A stretch of DNA of 64,000 nucleotides. It comes from Metellina segmentata (Eukaryota > Arthropoda > Arachnida > Araneae > Tetragnathidae). The stretch lies in NCBI GenBank assembly GCA_947359465.1, contig OX375872.1, forward strand, positions 130,857,453-130,921,452, read 5' to 3'. Every line of letters starts with the position of its first letter. Within the stretch, counting starts at the first letter, position 1. Both the position numbers and the translations under genes were made by a program. Under the pieces are notes generated by a model. It worked only from the letters and a program-made list of their open reading frames with translations, was not told where the DNA came from and ran no database searches. Shown piece after piece: positions 13,315 to 24,149 of the stretch.

Positions 13315-13449
13315 TTAACTGGGTAGCTGAGTAGAATTTCGTGTGAAAACCCGATAAAGATTTTTACTTTAATTTCGAGGTACAGCAGAAATTCCTTGTA
13401 TGCCAAATTATATTTTTGCAATAAGATAATTTAGAGATTCTCGAAGTGT

Positions 13450-14050
13450 GTTCTTCTCAGCACGTGCATTTTACATGCCCCAATTAATCACGCACGTATG
13501 CCAATTTATCACACTCATGTGGGACAAGCCGAAGTCTGTTCCAGAACCAGCTTTCGGGGGGTAAAGGCAAAAAGACAAATATCCTCCAGCCCGCATCGTG
13601 TAAATTCCCGGCCGGATGACAGAGTAGCGTTTCGGCAAAGAACTCGGCGGAGAATTTTCAGCCAATACATTCCGCCGGATAATTGCGCAGTCCAGAAGGC
13701 ACAGCCCGCGCGGAACCTTTGTCAAATGCCACAAACACGCACCATCCATTGTGATTTCTTTTCATGGGCTGCGTTAAAGACCATTCATCCTACCAACTAC
13801 TAATTTCATCCACCGAACTGAGCAGCTGCATTCCTAAACACTTATTGAAACGAAGCTGTTCGGCCACGACGCATTGCCTGCCGATCGATTAGTCAGAGGC
13901 AGTCTTTCTAATTAACGATGAGAGGTGCATTACAAGTTGGAACTTTAATTAGCCCTCGCGCGAAACTATGTTTCCAATAAAAACAGTTGTTCAGCAATAA
14001 TTGCCTGGATCACTTCGGCTTTCCCCCATTAAATTATTTTCCTTCAATCC
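13450..14050. other. G+C-richer island C, possible regulatory DNA
   Basis: It follows the best-preserved unit of the 0.7-0.9 kb array and precedes another array. Homeodomain-type TAATTA words lie at 13909-13914 and near 13946. Frames on both strands near 13471-13803 are open for about 100 codons in overlapping positions, which is what G+C-rich sequence does by chance; neither shows a known domain. Confidence 0.35.
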
Positions 14051-15200
14051 AGTTCTCTCCCACTTCATTTTTAGCTGGCCTCTTGTAATATCGAGTCTGT
14101 TGGTTCGAGGATATTTTTACCTGATTGCCAAACGGTGTGCTTGACACTGGGAAAGTGGTTTTTGATTCTTAATCTGGGAATGGAATGAACTGGTTTCGAC
14201 AGTTTTTCAGATAGATGTCTGAAGTTTGTATCCTGCAAGGTAGAACTGTGGCACGGACACAAATATGGTAGATTGATCCTTCGGTTTTCCCATGAAATAA
14301 TAATCTTTGAATCCAGTTCTCTCCCACTTTATGTTCAGCTGGTCTCTTGTAATACCGAGTCTGTTGGTTCGAGTATATTTTTACCTTATTTCAAAACGGT
14401 GTGTTTGGCACTGAAAAATTGGATTTTATTTCTTGTTCTTGGAATAGAATAAGCTAATTTTGATAGTTTTCCAATTAGGTAGGTCACACACAAAGAGGTT
14501 TAACTTTGTTCTACTGCAGAAACACACCGGGCTAATTGTAACGTTGACCGTTTTTCAGATAGATGTCTAAAGTTTGAATCCTGCAAGGTGAAACTGTGGC
14601 ACGGACAACAATAGGATAGTTTGATACATAGGTGATATGATGTTTGACATCGGTTTCCATCAAAACACTTTCTTTCAATGCAGTTCTACTTCATTTTTAT
14701 CTGGCCTTTTGTAGTATCGAGACTGTTCGTTAGAGGATATTTTACCTGATTGCAAAACAGTGTGCTTGAAACTGAGAAATTTTATTTCTTATTCTGGAAA
14801 TAGACTCAGTTGATTTCGACAATTTTTCAGGTAGGTAGGTAGTTGAATTTACATCCCACTGGAACACCACAACGGGCTATTGGTGACGTCAACAATTTTT
14901 CTGGTAGGGGATGTATGGAATATTGAATCATGCGAGGCTGTAAAAAAATAGGGCAGTTTGAAGCATCGGTGATGTAGTGGTTAACTTCGCTTTCTATATC
15001 AAATCATTTTATTTAAATCCAGTTCTCTCACTTCATTTTCAGCTAGCCTCTTGTAGTAACGAGTCTGTTGGTTCGAGAAGGAGGCGCTGCGTATTCTTAC
15101 TTGATTACAAACAAAGGTTTTGGACACACAGGGAAAGAGGGTTTTCTCATTCTGGAAATTACAAAATTGTATTGAAATTGGAAGAATCTGGTTATATCTG
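13990..15200. repeat. ~260-360 bp tandem array right of island C
   Basis: Four copies share a CCAGTTCTCTCCCACTT-type word (about 14049, 14310, 14680, 15018), then 'cttgtaatatcgagtctgtt', 'ggttcgag' and 'gtgtgcttgacactg'. A SINE tail fragment sits in the third unit. The copies lose G+C and similarity towards the right. Confidence 0.75.
14832..14890 (-). mobile_element. SINE tail fragment (minus)
   Basis: GTAGGTAGGTAG tail microsatellite followed by TGAATTTACATCCCACTGG and AACACCACAACGGGCTATTG, the tail-proximal part of the SINE body. The rest is missing. From 15200 to 16280 I find no repeat or gene that I can name. Confidence 0.65.
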
Positions 15201-16282
15201 AGTCAAACAATGTTATGTAGAATGAACGTAACATGCAAGGAAAAGTTTTAATGGCGACGCAGAAGGGAGAATTACACAAGGAGGAATTGAACGTGTCCAA
15301 CCTACAAGTTACTTATTGCCGTCCTAGATGTGAAATATAAGTAGACTAAACATTGTTATTGAGTGTAGCTTCAAAACATTTGACCAACATGTCGACTAGT
15401 AGTCATGTGACTTCTATGTGAAAATATTACCCGTTTGGCCGATGTGGCATCTTATTGCCTCGTTCGTCAATATACTTCTTATGACAGGGTAGCTGTGGGA
15501 ATGCGCATTTGTACAGAGTGGCTACGACACTGCCACAACAGAATCCTTAAAGCGATGGGATTTCTCAGCTCCAACATTAATTATATGTGCGAGAGCTGAG
15601 AAGTTGAAAGTTCTCGAAATAACTTAGTTTTTCTTACGATAGCTCAATTTTATAGTTGTCTTTTTAAACGTTTTGTTCCTAAATTTATTTTTCTTTTGAA
15701 CACGTATCCTTGTTTGTTGTTAATGTTTCCGTTTATTGTAATGGATTTATTTTCATTTTGTTTGATGTAAATTTTACAATTTATGTGACCCTTTTTTTAC
15801 GTCATATTGTATTTTTGTGCTTACATGTTGTGCCCTTCACACACCTTTTGTTTTCTGCGCAATATCTTAAATGTTTTATATGTATAGTAAATTGATCGGC
15901 TTTCCCTTATCCCCGAAGAGCCATTTCATTATATTGATGAAAGCCACACAGGTTTAAACAGTGTCCGCCTACGACATCCAATCCAATCAAATCCAGTGGA
16001 CCAATATGATGATGAATATTCGGTTCCAGCCCGCAGACGAAAGTAGTTCAAGAGTCAGGTTACTACTAGATTTTGTTACATGATACTGGATACATAAAAA
16101 ATTTTACCATTACTCAATCTACCTTTATATATTCCTCTGTGGTTACTAGCGGATTGGCAAGACCAGTGAGTCATTCTAAATTGGGTGACACGCGAGGCAC
16201 TTTGAGCAGCGCAACTTGCGACCCGCTCCTGTCACACGGGGGTACAGTTTTTCATCAGATCTAAGGCACTTGTAGACCCTAA

Positions 16283-16545
16283 AATATACTCTATAACAAA
16301 AAAAAATCGATGCACCAAGAGGGAGTTTTGCCGTGCTCGATTAACTTGGGGACGTATAGTCTTTATTGACGAGTTACGTTTCCAACTGTGTCCTGACAAC
16401 AACCACAGATGTGTCTCGAAAGGCGTCCAGGGCAGAGCGTACTATTTCACGCCGCACATGCCAAAACAGGACGTTATGGTCTAGGGTGCCATCTTTTTTG
16501 ATAGCCTGACCCGTTTTGTAGTCATTTCTGGCACACTTAAGAAAA
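16283..16545 (+). pseudogene. Tc1-like transposase fragment
   Basis: A left terminal repeat resembling that of the element at 40848 (TACTCTATAACAAAAAA, then GCACCAAGAGGGAG) is followed by a frame reading GRIVFIDELRFQLCPDNNH and, further on, GRAYYFTP and GAIFFDSLTRFVVISGT. This is the Tc1 catalytic-core region around the first aspartate (FIDE) up to the 'vWGAI' strand. A stop stands where the family usually has tryptophan before GAI. Only this part survives; no N-terminal helix-turn-helix or second and third acidic residue is present. Tc1 transposases cut and paste the element at TA sites in the nucleus; this copy cannot work. Confidence 0.8.
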
Positions 16546-17870
16546 TAAATATGCTTGAAATTCCTAAATTTTGATTTGAAGTAAAATGATTGAATTGGAA
16601 TTTTGGGAAACTTATGAAATTTCTCATAAAATTAATGTCAAACAGTAACGCAAAATTTAAAGCACTGAAGGGTATAAGGAACTCAGACTGAACTGAATTT
16701 CAAAGGGAACACATAATAACGTTACTCGAAAAATATCCCTGGTTCTCTTGTATATCATACTCGTCTACGATACGCTGTAGTGGAAACACAGGTCAAAGAT
16801 AGGGCTATTTCTGAATGGTCAGGCCTCGAAATCCATAAGGATGACTCTCTCATACATAAAAATGATTCCGCACTCTGTGTTTTCTCTTGACTAGAGCCCC
16901 ATTGTTTATGAAACAGTGATGTCTCAGGCAAACATCAAAAGAACGGGACAGTCAACAGACAGCATTCTTTTCTTAGATTACATTACCTTTACTTCACAAA
17001 GCGTTTCAACTTTGTAGGATTATTGAAATGATAATTAAATAAGAATTAACGAAATTATATATATATTTTTTTTTATATACTGTGTATGTAGGGTATGAAT
17101 TTACACAACTATAAATTAATACATATTTATAAAATAAATATGAACCAAAATTAAAATTGAATATGAATCTATAAAGTAATAATTGAATAGGAATTTATAA
17201 AATAAAAAGTGAATATATATAATGATAGAGAGAAAGAATGAGAAATATAAATTTATAAAAGAATAATTCAATTTTAATTTATGAAAAAAATCAGTTTATT
17301 ATATATTTACAAAGTAATAAGTTAAATATGAATACTTGGAATAACAGATACACTGTAATAAAAATTGTTTCAGTTTAAAAATTTTCCAATTCTAAAAATA
17401 TTCAAAAATAATAAGAAGAACTAAACTAAAATATATAGAAGTAATGTTTTACATCAAAACTGCTGACTGAAAAAGAATCAAAACCTCTTTACTCGAGCAT
17501 CGTTCATCGTTGAGCATATTTAAAGGTATCATTTCATAGGGATCACTGTTTTTTCTAAATTCTAGTGTGTGGGGAGACTTGCATGGGCAAAACGTTTAAA
17601 GTCAATTGACCAAATGTTTTCTTGGTTTGAGCTCCTAATAATAAAACAGTTTCCCTGTTTTGTATTCATTTCTCCCAAAACAATGTTAACATCGATCCTG
17701 ATACGTTTTACTATCATCATAAAAGTTTCGATTATTATACTATTTTATATATCATACTATGATCTGTAATAAACAATAAGTTCATGTTAACGTTACTTAT
17801 TAGTATGTTATACCAACTATTAAATTTTTTTTTCAAAACAAAATATGAATAGCGATCTTAATATAATTTC
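16545..17870. other. AT-rich non-coding stretch
   Basis: The sequence is very rich in A and T with irregular TTTATAAAATAAT-like words around 17080-17340. The 66-codon frame at 17569-17769 is AT-rich and hydrophobic by composition only. No gene, RNA or transposon end is recognised. Confidence 0.5.
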
Positions 17871-18290
17871 TTAAAATCCAAATCAGGACTTTTATATCTG
17901 ACTGCAAAATTTCATCTATTTTCTTCAAGTAGAACTCCGGGAAGTTGGCTAATTGGAAATCATTTTTAAAATGTTATCTGAAAATGCAAAATGTCAGCTC
18001 TTTCCTTCAAGTAGAATTTCAGTAAGTTGGCTAATTGGAAATCAATTCAGAAATGATATCTTAAAATGCAAAGTTCAGCTTTCCTTCAAGCTGAACTTCG
18101 TCTACTCGGCTTAATGAAATTTAATCTGAATATGCACAATTTCAGCTCTTTCCTTCAAGTTGAACTTCGCTGCTTGGATAATAATATCAATTCAGATAAA
18201 ATATCAATTCAGATATTTTATCTAACTATACAAAAACCCAATTCATTCCTTCGGTTAGCTTCGGGATACCAAAAATTGCCGAAGAATAGC
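17870..18290. repeat. ~70-79 bp tandem array
   Basis: The word TTCCTTCAAGT with AGAACTTCG-like continuation recurs near 17921, 18002, 18081 and 18150, with 'ggctaattggaaatca' between copies. The 101-codon frame 18066-18371 runs through it and is not believed to be a gene. From 18300 to 19200 nothing is recognised. Confidence 0.7.
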
Positions 18291-19221
18291 GAAAAAATAA
18301 AACTACTACAGATTGTAAAAATGAATTCACATGAAAACCTATGCATATTGCGGATATTATTATATCTCTAAATTACGTTTTACCGCACATTAGCAAATTA
18401 AAATTGATTTGAATTTCAAATTACATTCAAAATAGGTACATTTATAGATATATGTAGAAGTAACGTATATTCAATATTACACTTAGTGTCTTATTTGAGT
18501 TCCTTTTAACCTAAGGAAATTCCTATGCTTCATCTAATGTTCAAAGTACAAAGATGATCAAACATAGAGTTCAAGGGTATAGAAAATACTATAAATTGAA
18601 GAAAAATGTTTAAAAAAATTTATGAATTTTATTACCTAAGTTAAAGCACATTTCATTTCCCAACAAGAAATGAAAAAGTTTTTGAAGATTTCTTCCTGCT
18701 GTTGAATCCATTCTTATTTCTTGTTGTGGAAGTTGAAAATGAAGAATGTCTTCAAATAAATGAAATCGGTTATTGGATTTATTTCTGTAATGCTTTGAAA
18801 TCACGGATAAGATTGGAATTTTTCAGTAGACATAATGGCCCATGAAGTTTTTACGAAATGTTGTGATTCCAAGTGTTTTTATTAGAAGTTTTCGCTAGGA
18901 ATTTTTTATCCAAAGATAAAATGAAATCTTTCGGATGTAACATTAGTTTACTTCAGAAGAATTGTGTTATTGCTTTTAATAACGATTTCCAAATGACACT
19001 GCAACTGTTAAATTGTTAGATTTGTCCATATTTCAACTTTATATTCTTTAGAACAGAATTTAAAGGATTACAATTCTTGAAATTTGTTGGTCATAAGAGA
19101 TCAAAAGTTCATAATTATTTTTATCAATCGCGCAAAATTTCTTCCCATTTAAATCTAATCAAAATAAATAATAAAGGTGAATACATAATTTAAAGTCTTA
19201 TTTAATGTCAAAACTACGCCA

Positions 19222-19375
19222 TTAAATGTATTGTATTTATATTTAAAATAATGAATAATGTATTGTATTTATATTTAAAATAATGAATAATGTATTGTAT
19301 TTATATTTAAAATAATGAATAACGTATTGTATTTATATTTAAAATAATGAATAATGTATTTTTATATGCAAATAT
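19222..19375. repeat. Exact 32-bp tandem repeat, five copies
   Basis: The word ATGTATTGTATTTATATTT starts at 19226, 19258 and 19290 and, with one change, at 19322; a partial fifth copy starts at 19354. The constant spacing and near identity imply recent expansion. Confidence 0.9.
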
Positions 19376-19679
19376 TTGTATCGCGCGTATAGTATAAACA
19401 TACCTGTACCTAGGAGCTAATAAGGCACATGTCCAAATTTGTTCAAACTGTGGGAAACTACAAATTAATGTTTTAAATTCCTAAAACTCTCCTAAAATAT
19501 GTACATAATTTGTTTTCTTCATAGTTTAGGTATTAATGTATTGCTGTTTACTGATTGTTTAACACGATTAAAGAGTAGAGTTTAATATTTAGAGTTCATT
19601 GGTATATTAAGTTCGAATTCAGGAATTTTGGACAGTTGCCCTTTTAGCTCCAAGGTACAGTTATAGTTCTAAAATATAT

Positions 19680-20195
19680 ATATTTACGACGTGTGAAATC
19701 GTATTCGAAAAACAAATCAATCGACGTCATGTAGACAATACGTACCGGAAGGACGTTCCGCCACAAAAACACAACCACCACCTATATTTAGTTTGACAGA
19801 AAAAGTCTGTCATAGAAATGTGGTTGGTGTGGAAGTTTGGAGAGTGGGGTGCCAGCTCAGGTATTGCCTCGCCTTCTGACCGTGGTTCAAACTTACGTGG
19901 CGTTGTCCTGTTATCTTTCCCTTAGGTGGTTGATCCCGGACCGTCGACAATAGCCCGTTGTGTTTTTCTCCTAGTACATCGTTAATTTAAAAAAAGAAAT
20001 GTAAATTAATTATTTATTTTCCTTTGGTTCTTACATAAATTCGGAATTACTATTGGCAACGTGTTGACATTGTATTTGGAAAACAAGACAAGTGACGTAG
20101 CGTCAGTAATGTACACCGGATAAACCGTCACCCCCCCAAAACACTACCGCCACTTACATTTAGCTAAACAGAAAAGTTTCTCAAAGAGATTGTTT
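19680..20195. repeat. Duplicated segment split by a SINE
   Basis: Segments 19685-19815 and 20050-20195 share 'attggaaaac'-like text, 'gacgt', 'taccgga', 'ccaccacctatatttagttt' and 'cagaaaaagt'. The SINE at 19825-19990 sits between the copies. Confidence 0.6.
19825..19992 (+). mobile_element. SINE body and tail (plus)
   Basis: Reads TGTGGAAGTTTGGAGAGTGG, GTGCCAGCTCAGGT, CTGACCGTGGTTCAAA, GGTTGATCCCGGACCGTCG and AATAGCCCGTTGTG, ending CGTTAATTTAAAA. The head is missing. Confidence 0.85.
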
Positions 20196-20299
20196 ATTAT
20201 TTATAGTTACCGTTGATATACAGGGTGTCCATAACAGAATGTCCCAGTTTCAATAATATATTATAACAGTTTAATTTAAACTATTTACTACAAAACATA

Positions 20300-20558
20300 T
20301 CGCACCCCGGCAAAAAAAGTGACACAACTCAAAATTGCAGAATTTGAGAAAAACATCAACTTTTAGAATACTATAAAACTTATATTGAAATAGTATAAGT
20401 TTCTTTTAAATTTTAGGTAAGTGTTTATGTCTTTAAATTTTATTATGTTCTGTAGAATAGTAATATAACACGCTAGGACGCTTCATACATATTTTTCAAT
20501 GACATAACATCAGAATTTTTATTTTTTGAGTTGTGTCACTTTTCTAGCCGGGGTTCGA
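20300..20558. mobile_element. MITE nested inside the mariner-like element
   Basis: Its inverted ends are TCGCACCCCGGCAAAAAA on the left and the complement TCGAACCCCGGCTAGAAAA on the right, both continuing into GTGACACAACTCAAAA. TA lies at each border (20298-20299 and 20559-20560). Comparing the two arms of the host element shows that it fits precisely between host bases. No coding capacity. The TA duplication suggests mobilisation by a Tc1/mariner-group transposase. Confidence 0.85.
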
Positions 20559-20734
20559 TATGTCAAATTGAAGGTAAACACCTAGTTTTTCTTACAAATG
20601 TTCAATGTGTGCGTCTTTAGTTATACGACACACATCCAACCTAAAGTCCAATTCTTACCTTAACAGGGGTGACTTATCTAGATATGTTGAAATGGCTCTT
20701 TCCCCCATTAGTAGAGGGCGAACCTGTAAACTTT

Positions 20735-21067
20735 ATTTGGTAGCAGGATGGAACCCCTCCCCATTGGAATCTCTTTGTACGAGACGGATTGAACGTCGAA
20801 GTCCCTGACTTTTGGATTGGTCGTAATGGTCGAGAGGACAGAGCTCTTTTTCCCTGGCCTCCACGTTCACCTGATATAACACCATGCGATTTTTTCCTTT
20901 GGGAATTTATAAAAGATCTAAGTGTCTACGTTCCGCCACTACCTAATGATTTGCCAGACAATTGAAGAGGCTTTGCTCCGGACTTGCTAACCAAAGTGTG
21001 GGAAGAATTGGACTTTAGGTTGGATGTGCGCCGTATAACTTAAGATGCACATATTGAACATTTGTAA
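20735..21067 (+). pseudogene. Mariner-like transposase C-terminal remnant
   Basis: One frame reads QDGTPPHW, then DGLNVEVPDFWIGRNGRED, then WPPRSPDITPCDFFLWEFIK, and near the end KVWEELDFRLDVRRIT, a stop, and DAHIEHL before the final stop. These are the second (QDG) and third (SPDITPCD) catalytic-aspartate regions of a mariner-group DDD transposase. A stop precedes QDG, another breaks the end, and the frame shifts near 20965. The N-terminal DNA-binding part and first aspartate are absent. It lies in the element at 20221-21178. Confidence 0.85.
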
Positions 21068-21739
21068 GAAAAACTAGGTTAGTTTACCTTCAATTTCATA
21101 CATAATTTGCTGTAAATAGTCTAAATTAAACTATTATAATATACCATTGAAACTGGGTCATTTTTTATGGACACCCTGTATTTACTAATAACATATTGCG
21201 CGTAATACTTCCTGTAAATACCAGCAAAAAAGTTCTCTTAAAATAAGTACTGCTTAAGCACGTTTTAAAATAACTATATCTTATTCAGGTATAAGAGATA
21301 TATGGTGCTATTCAATACATTACTTTCACCTATGGAATAAATTGCACTAGACACATTTTATAGCCTTGTGAAGTATTACTTCTCTAAAGCAAGCTGATTA
21401 AACATCACACTTGAAGGAAATATGTGAACATTAATCTTAGTTTCTTACTAAAGATATTTTACCTTTAACTGGCTAAAATATAAATCACGAAACATCCGGT
21501 AAACATCATAACGTACTTGAATCTGTCAGCTTTAAAAGTTAACATTAATGTTGTAATAGAAGCTTTCGTAGAAGGTAGACCGTTTGTTTCGCAAAAATTA
21601 TTTTTAGGAGAAAAATATTTGTACATGTTATTGCGTGTCGTAGATGTGAAATTATGAAATACTCTTTCATTGGGAATTACAATTTCTTCGTGTATATATA
21701 TATATATATATATGGAACGCCGACGCTGACATGAACATT

Positions 21740-22085
21740 TTGTAAAATCAGGTAAATCCTACGCTCTGGCAATTTTATGGGATGGACAAATGTTACTTCC
21801 AGGAGGACAACCCTCCGTGTTATATGGCAGCCTATGTCAAGCAGTGGTATCAAGATATTGATGTAAAACGTCTTCCCTGGCCTGCTCAGAGTCCGACCTA
21901 AACGCCATGAAACATTTGTGGGACGAGTAAGAGCGACCAGGGAACCACGTCCAAAACCTATAGCTGAGTTGGCGACATTCTTGCAGCAGGAATGGGCACA
22001 AATACCCAAAGCTGTGTATCAAAACCTTGTTGAAAGTATGCCCAGAAGGGTTGCTGTGTAATTGCAGCATTTGGTGGACGATCTC
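21740..22085 (+). pseudogene. Tc1-like transposase C-terminal fragment
   Basis: The first frame reads CYFQEDNPPCYMAAYVKQW then LPWPAQSP with a stop at the position of D/L; after a shift a second frame reads ELATFLQQEWAQIPKAVYQN then LVESMPRRVAV. These are the second acidic residue (QEDNPP), the SPDLNPIE-type third site (broken) and the C-terminal helix of Tc1 transposases. It is bordered by (TA)n runs at 21697-21714 and 22131-22143. No terminal repeats found. Confidence 0.8.
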
Positions 22086-22169
22086 CCTATTAAAGCATGT
22101 ATTCTTTCCCTTATACCATCACATCTTTTATATATATATATATAAAGATTTTATTCTAAAGATAGGAGC

Positions 22170-22735
22170 AAAAGATTCCTTACATAGGATTATATTCTAT
22201 TAAATGGTTCAATAGGAGCATTATAAAGAATTCTCTTCCAAGCAGAGCCGTCATCTGACCGTGGTTCAAAATTACGAGGTGTTGTCTACGGATCTTTCCC
22301 TTAAGGGACTGATCCCGGACTGTCGTCAATAGCCCGTTGTGTTGTTCTAGTACGACGTTAACTAAAAATTACCATTACCATTATCCAAGCAGAGCCAACA
22401 TAATCGTTGCAATGTATTCTGTTCCAAAGGAAGACCAACAAAATCATTCCAAAGAATTTTGTCGCAAGGAAAGGACCAACAGAACGTTTCAAATAATTAT
22501 GTTCCGAGGAAAGTACCGACAAAACCGTTCCAAGAATTCTGTTCCAAGGAAAGACCAACAGAATCGTTTCAAAATTATGTTTCCCAGAAAGAACAAAAGA
22601 ATCGTACCAAAGAATTATGTTACAAGCAAGGATCAATATAATCTTTCCAAAATTTCTGTTTCAAGATAATTAGCAACAGATACCTCTAAAGATTGAAAGA
22701 ATTCATGGATTCTTTAGAAAGCTGTGATTATTTAG
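22170..22735. repeat. ~40-bp unit minisatellite with SINE insert
   Basis: Units around AAAGAATTCTGTTCCAAGG with AAAGACCAACAGAATC recur from 22385 to 22670, with a first part at 22140-22240. The outer right end (ATTCATGGATTCTTTAGAAA) matches the ends of related arrays. Open frames on both strands (22337-22669, 22358-22636) simply reflect repeats without stops. From 22735 to 23550 nothing is recognised. Confidence 0.75.
22243..22378 (+). mobile_element. SINE body and tail (plus)
   Basis: Reads GTCATCTGACCGTGGTTCAA, GGACTGATCCCGGACTGTCG and AATAGCCCGTTGTGTTG, then CGACGTTAACTAAAA with an (ATTACC)n tail. It is inserted in the 40-bp-unit array. Confidence 0.85.
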
Positions 22736-23549
22736 TCATTAAGAGTATCGTGAGGTTAAGGCAACGCTAAACTAATCGGAAATCTAGCGATGCTGAGAGG
22801 GTTAGTTGTCAAACGCCTGTTATTTGCAAATAAATGACTTAGAACTTCAATATAGTTTTGTGTTCCACTAGCTCATGGAACAAAGCAAGGTACATGAATT
22901 AATTTTATGCTTTAATTCGTTTTATGCATGAAATTTCATTTTCATGTTGTCTGATATCATTCTATCGCATTGTTTAAATGTATACATTTAAATATGTAAT
23001 ATTTAGTTTTTTAAGAATAAATATGAATTTATTGGTTTATTTATTTAGAGAGAGATAATAAATAGTGCAATATCATTAAACATTCATTTCAAGTTGGAAA
23101 AATCAACAAAGGCTGTAAAGATACATTGCTCTTCGTTGAGCACTTCAACTTTTAAACGTAACTAGAAAATGAGAATGATCGCTAAGACCTTGTATATCTC
23201 TAGCTGATTTTTATCACAAGGTCTTTTTCCTTACTGAGCTAGTTACATCAATAAACAAATACTCAGATCTTCCTGAATACAAGGCAGTTGATTTTAGAAG
23301 TAATTACACACATCACTAAAGAGAGCGCTACAAGAGTTTATACTAGCGGTACCCCAATGAGAAAGGTAACACTGAAAATGGTGGATTCATCAAGCCAGCC
23401 AATGATTCGATTCAACTAAAAAGAAGAAATTCTGACCACTGCTAGGCTTTTCGAGCTGAATTAATTGCTATTAACGGAGCCTTAAAAACCTTGTTTCTTA
23501 TTCAAATATTTATAGTAAAATCCGGATCCTAACTCAATGTCGTAGCTCA

Positions 23550-24130
23550 ATCCAGCATGTAACCTTCCAAGTGGTTTTGATGAGACATATCACAAAGCTC
23601 ATATACAACTGCACAACAATACAACTGTATTTGTAACCCAAAAAATATATATACTCATTTGATGGTTTCATTTAATTTTTCTTCGTTACTTTACATGCAT
23701 TTGCGGCTTATCACCGTGCTGCATGAAACTCTTCAATTGGAAATGCATGATAATTTATTGACGGAATCATAACGCCACCATTAATTTTCAGTTAATCTTA
23801 ACACTCTCTTATATCAGTTAAAGATTAATTCTGCGTTTCTGAAGTGGGAAAACCCATGCCAATACGCAAAGCTCATACACAACTGCATAATAACCCAGCC
23901 CTATTGGCAACCAAAGAACTTTCATTTATATCGTTTTTCAGATGCAAGAATAGGAATGCCGTCAAAAGGAACTTTAAGCGATGCAAAAACCTTTTTCATC
24001 CTAATAACCCTATATCTTTAGAAAAGCATCTGGCGCATTATTCGGTGCGGGATGATTTATGATTTGTGATACTATCTTAGTAACCCCCTCTATATCCATC
24101 TTTCTCCATTTTAATCCTAACGTCGTTACC
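23550..24130. repeat. Duplicated block left of the 305-bp array
   Basis: 'caaagctcatatacaactgc' with following 'acaat' and 'ttggcaacc/tttgtaaccc' text near 23594-23640 recurs near 23868-23912, about 275 bp apart. The right copy is less AT-rich. The 72-codon frame 23844-24062 lies in the right copy and has no recognisable domain. Confidence 0.45.
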
Positions 24131-24149
24131 CAATGTAAGTCTCGCATCT

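Larger units (their letters stand above)
9600..13450. repeat. 0.7-0.9 kb tandem array left of island C, with inserts
   Basis: A landmark reading 'atgtgggacaagcc' or a changed form occurs near 10009, 10867, 12629 and 13525, each followed by 'aaaagacaaat', 'catcgtgtaaatt' and 'cggagaatttt'-like text. After removing the SINEs and the 730-bp inverted-repeat element, spacing is about 0.7-0.9 kb. The copy at 13525 is clearly the most G+C-rich and copies to the left are progressively more AT-rich. Open frames here (10071-10379, 10978-11226, 12099-12368) are accidental. Confidence 0.65.
20221..21178 (+). mobile_element. Mariner-like element, rearranged, with inverted ends
   Basis: It is bounded by CAGGGTGTCCATAA at the left and its complement at the right, with TA on each side (20219-20220 and 21179-21180). 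The outer ~80 bp of the ends are inverted repeats. The inverted match then continues for about another 105 bp: 20561-20665 is the complement of the right-hand region that encodes the transposase C-terminus. So the left end looks replaced by an inverted copy of the right end. A 259-bp MITE is nested at 20300-20558. The element is too short for a full transposase gene. Confidence 0.85.
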
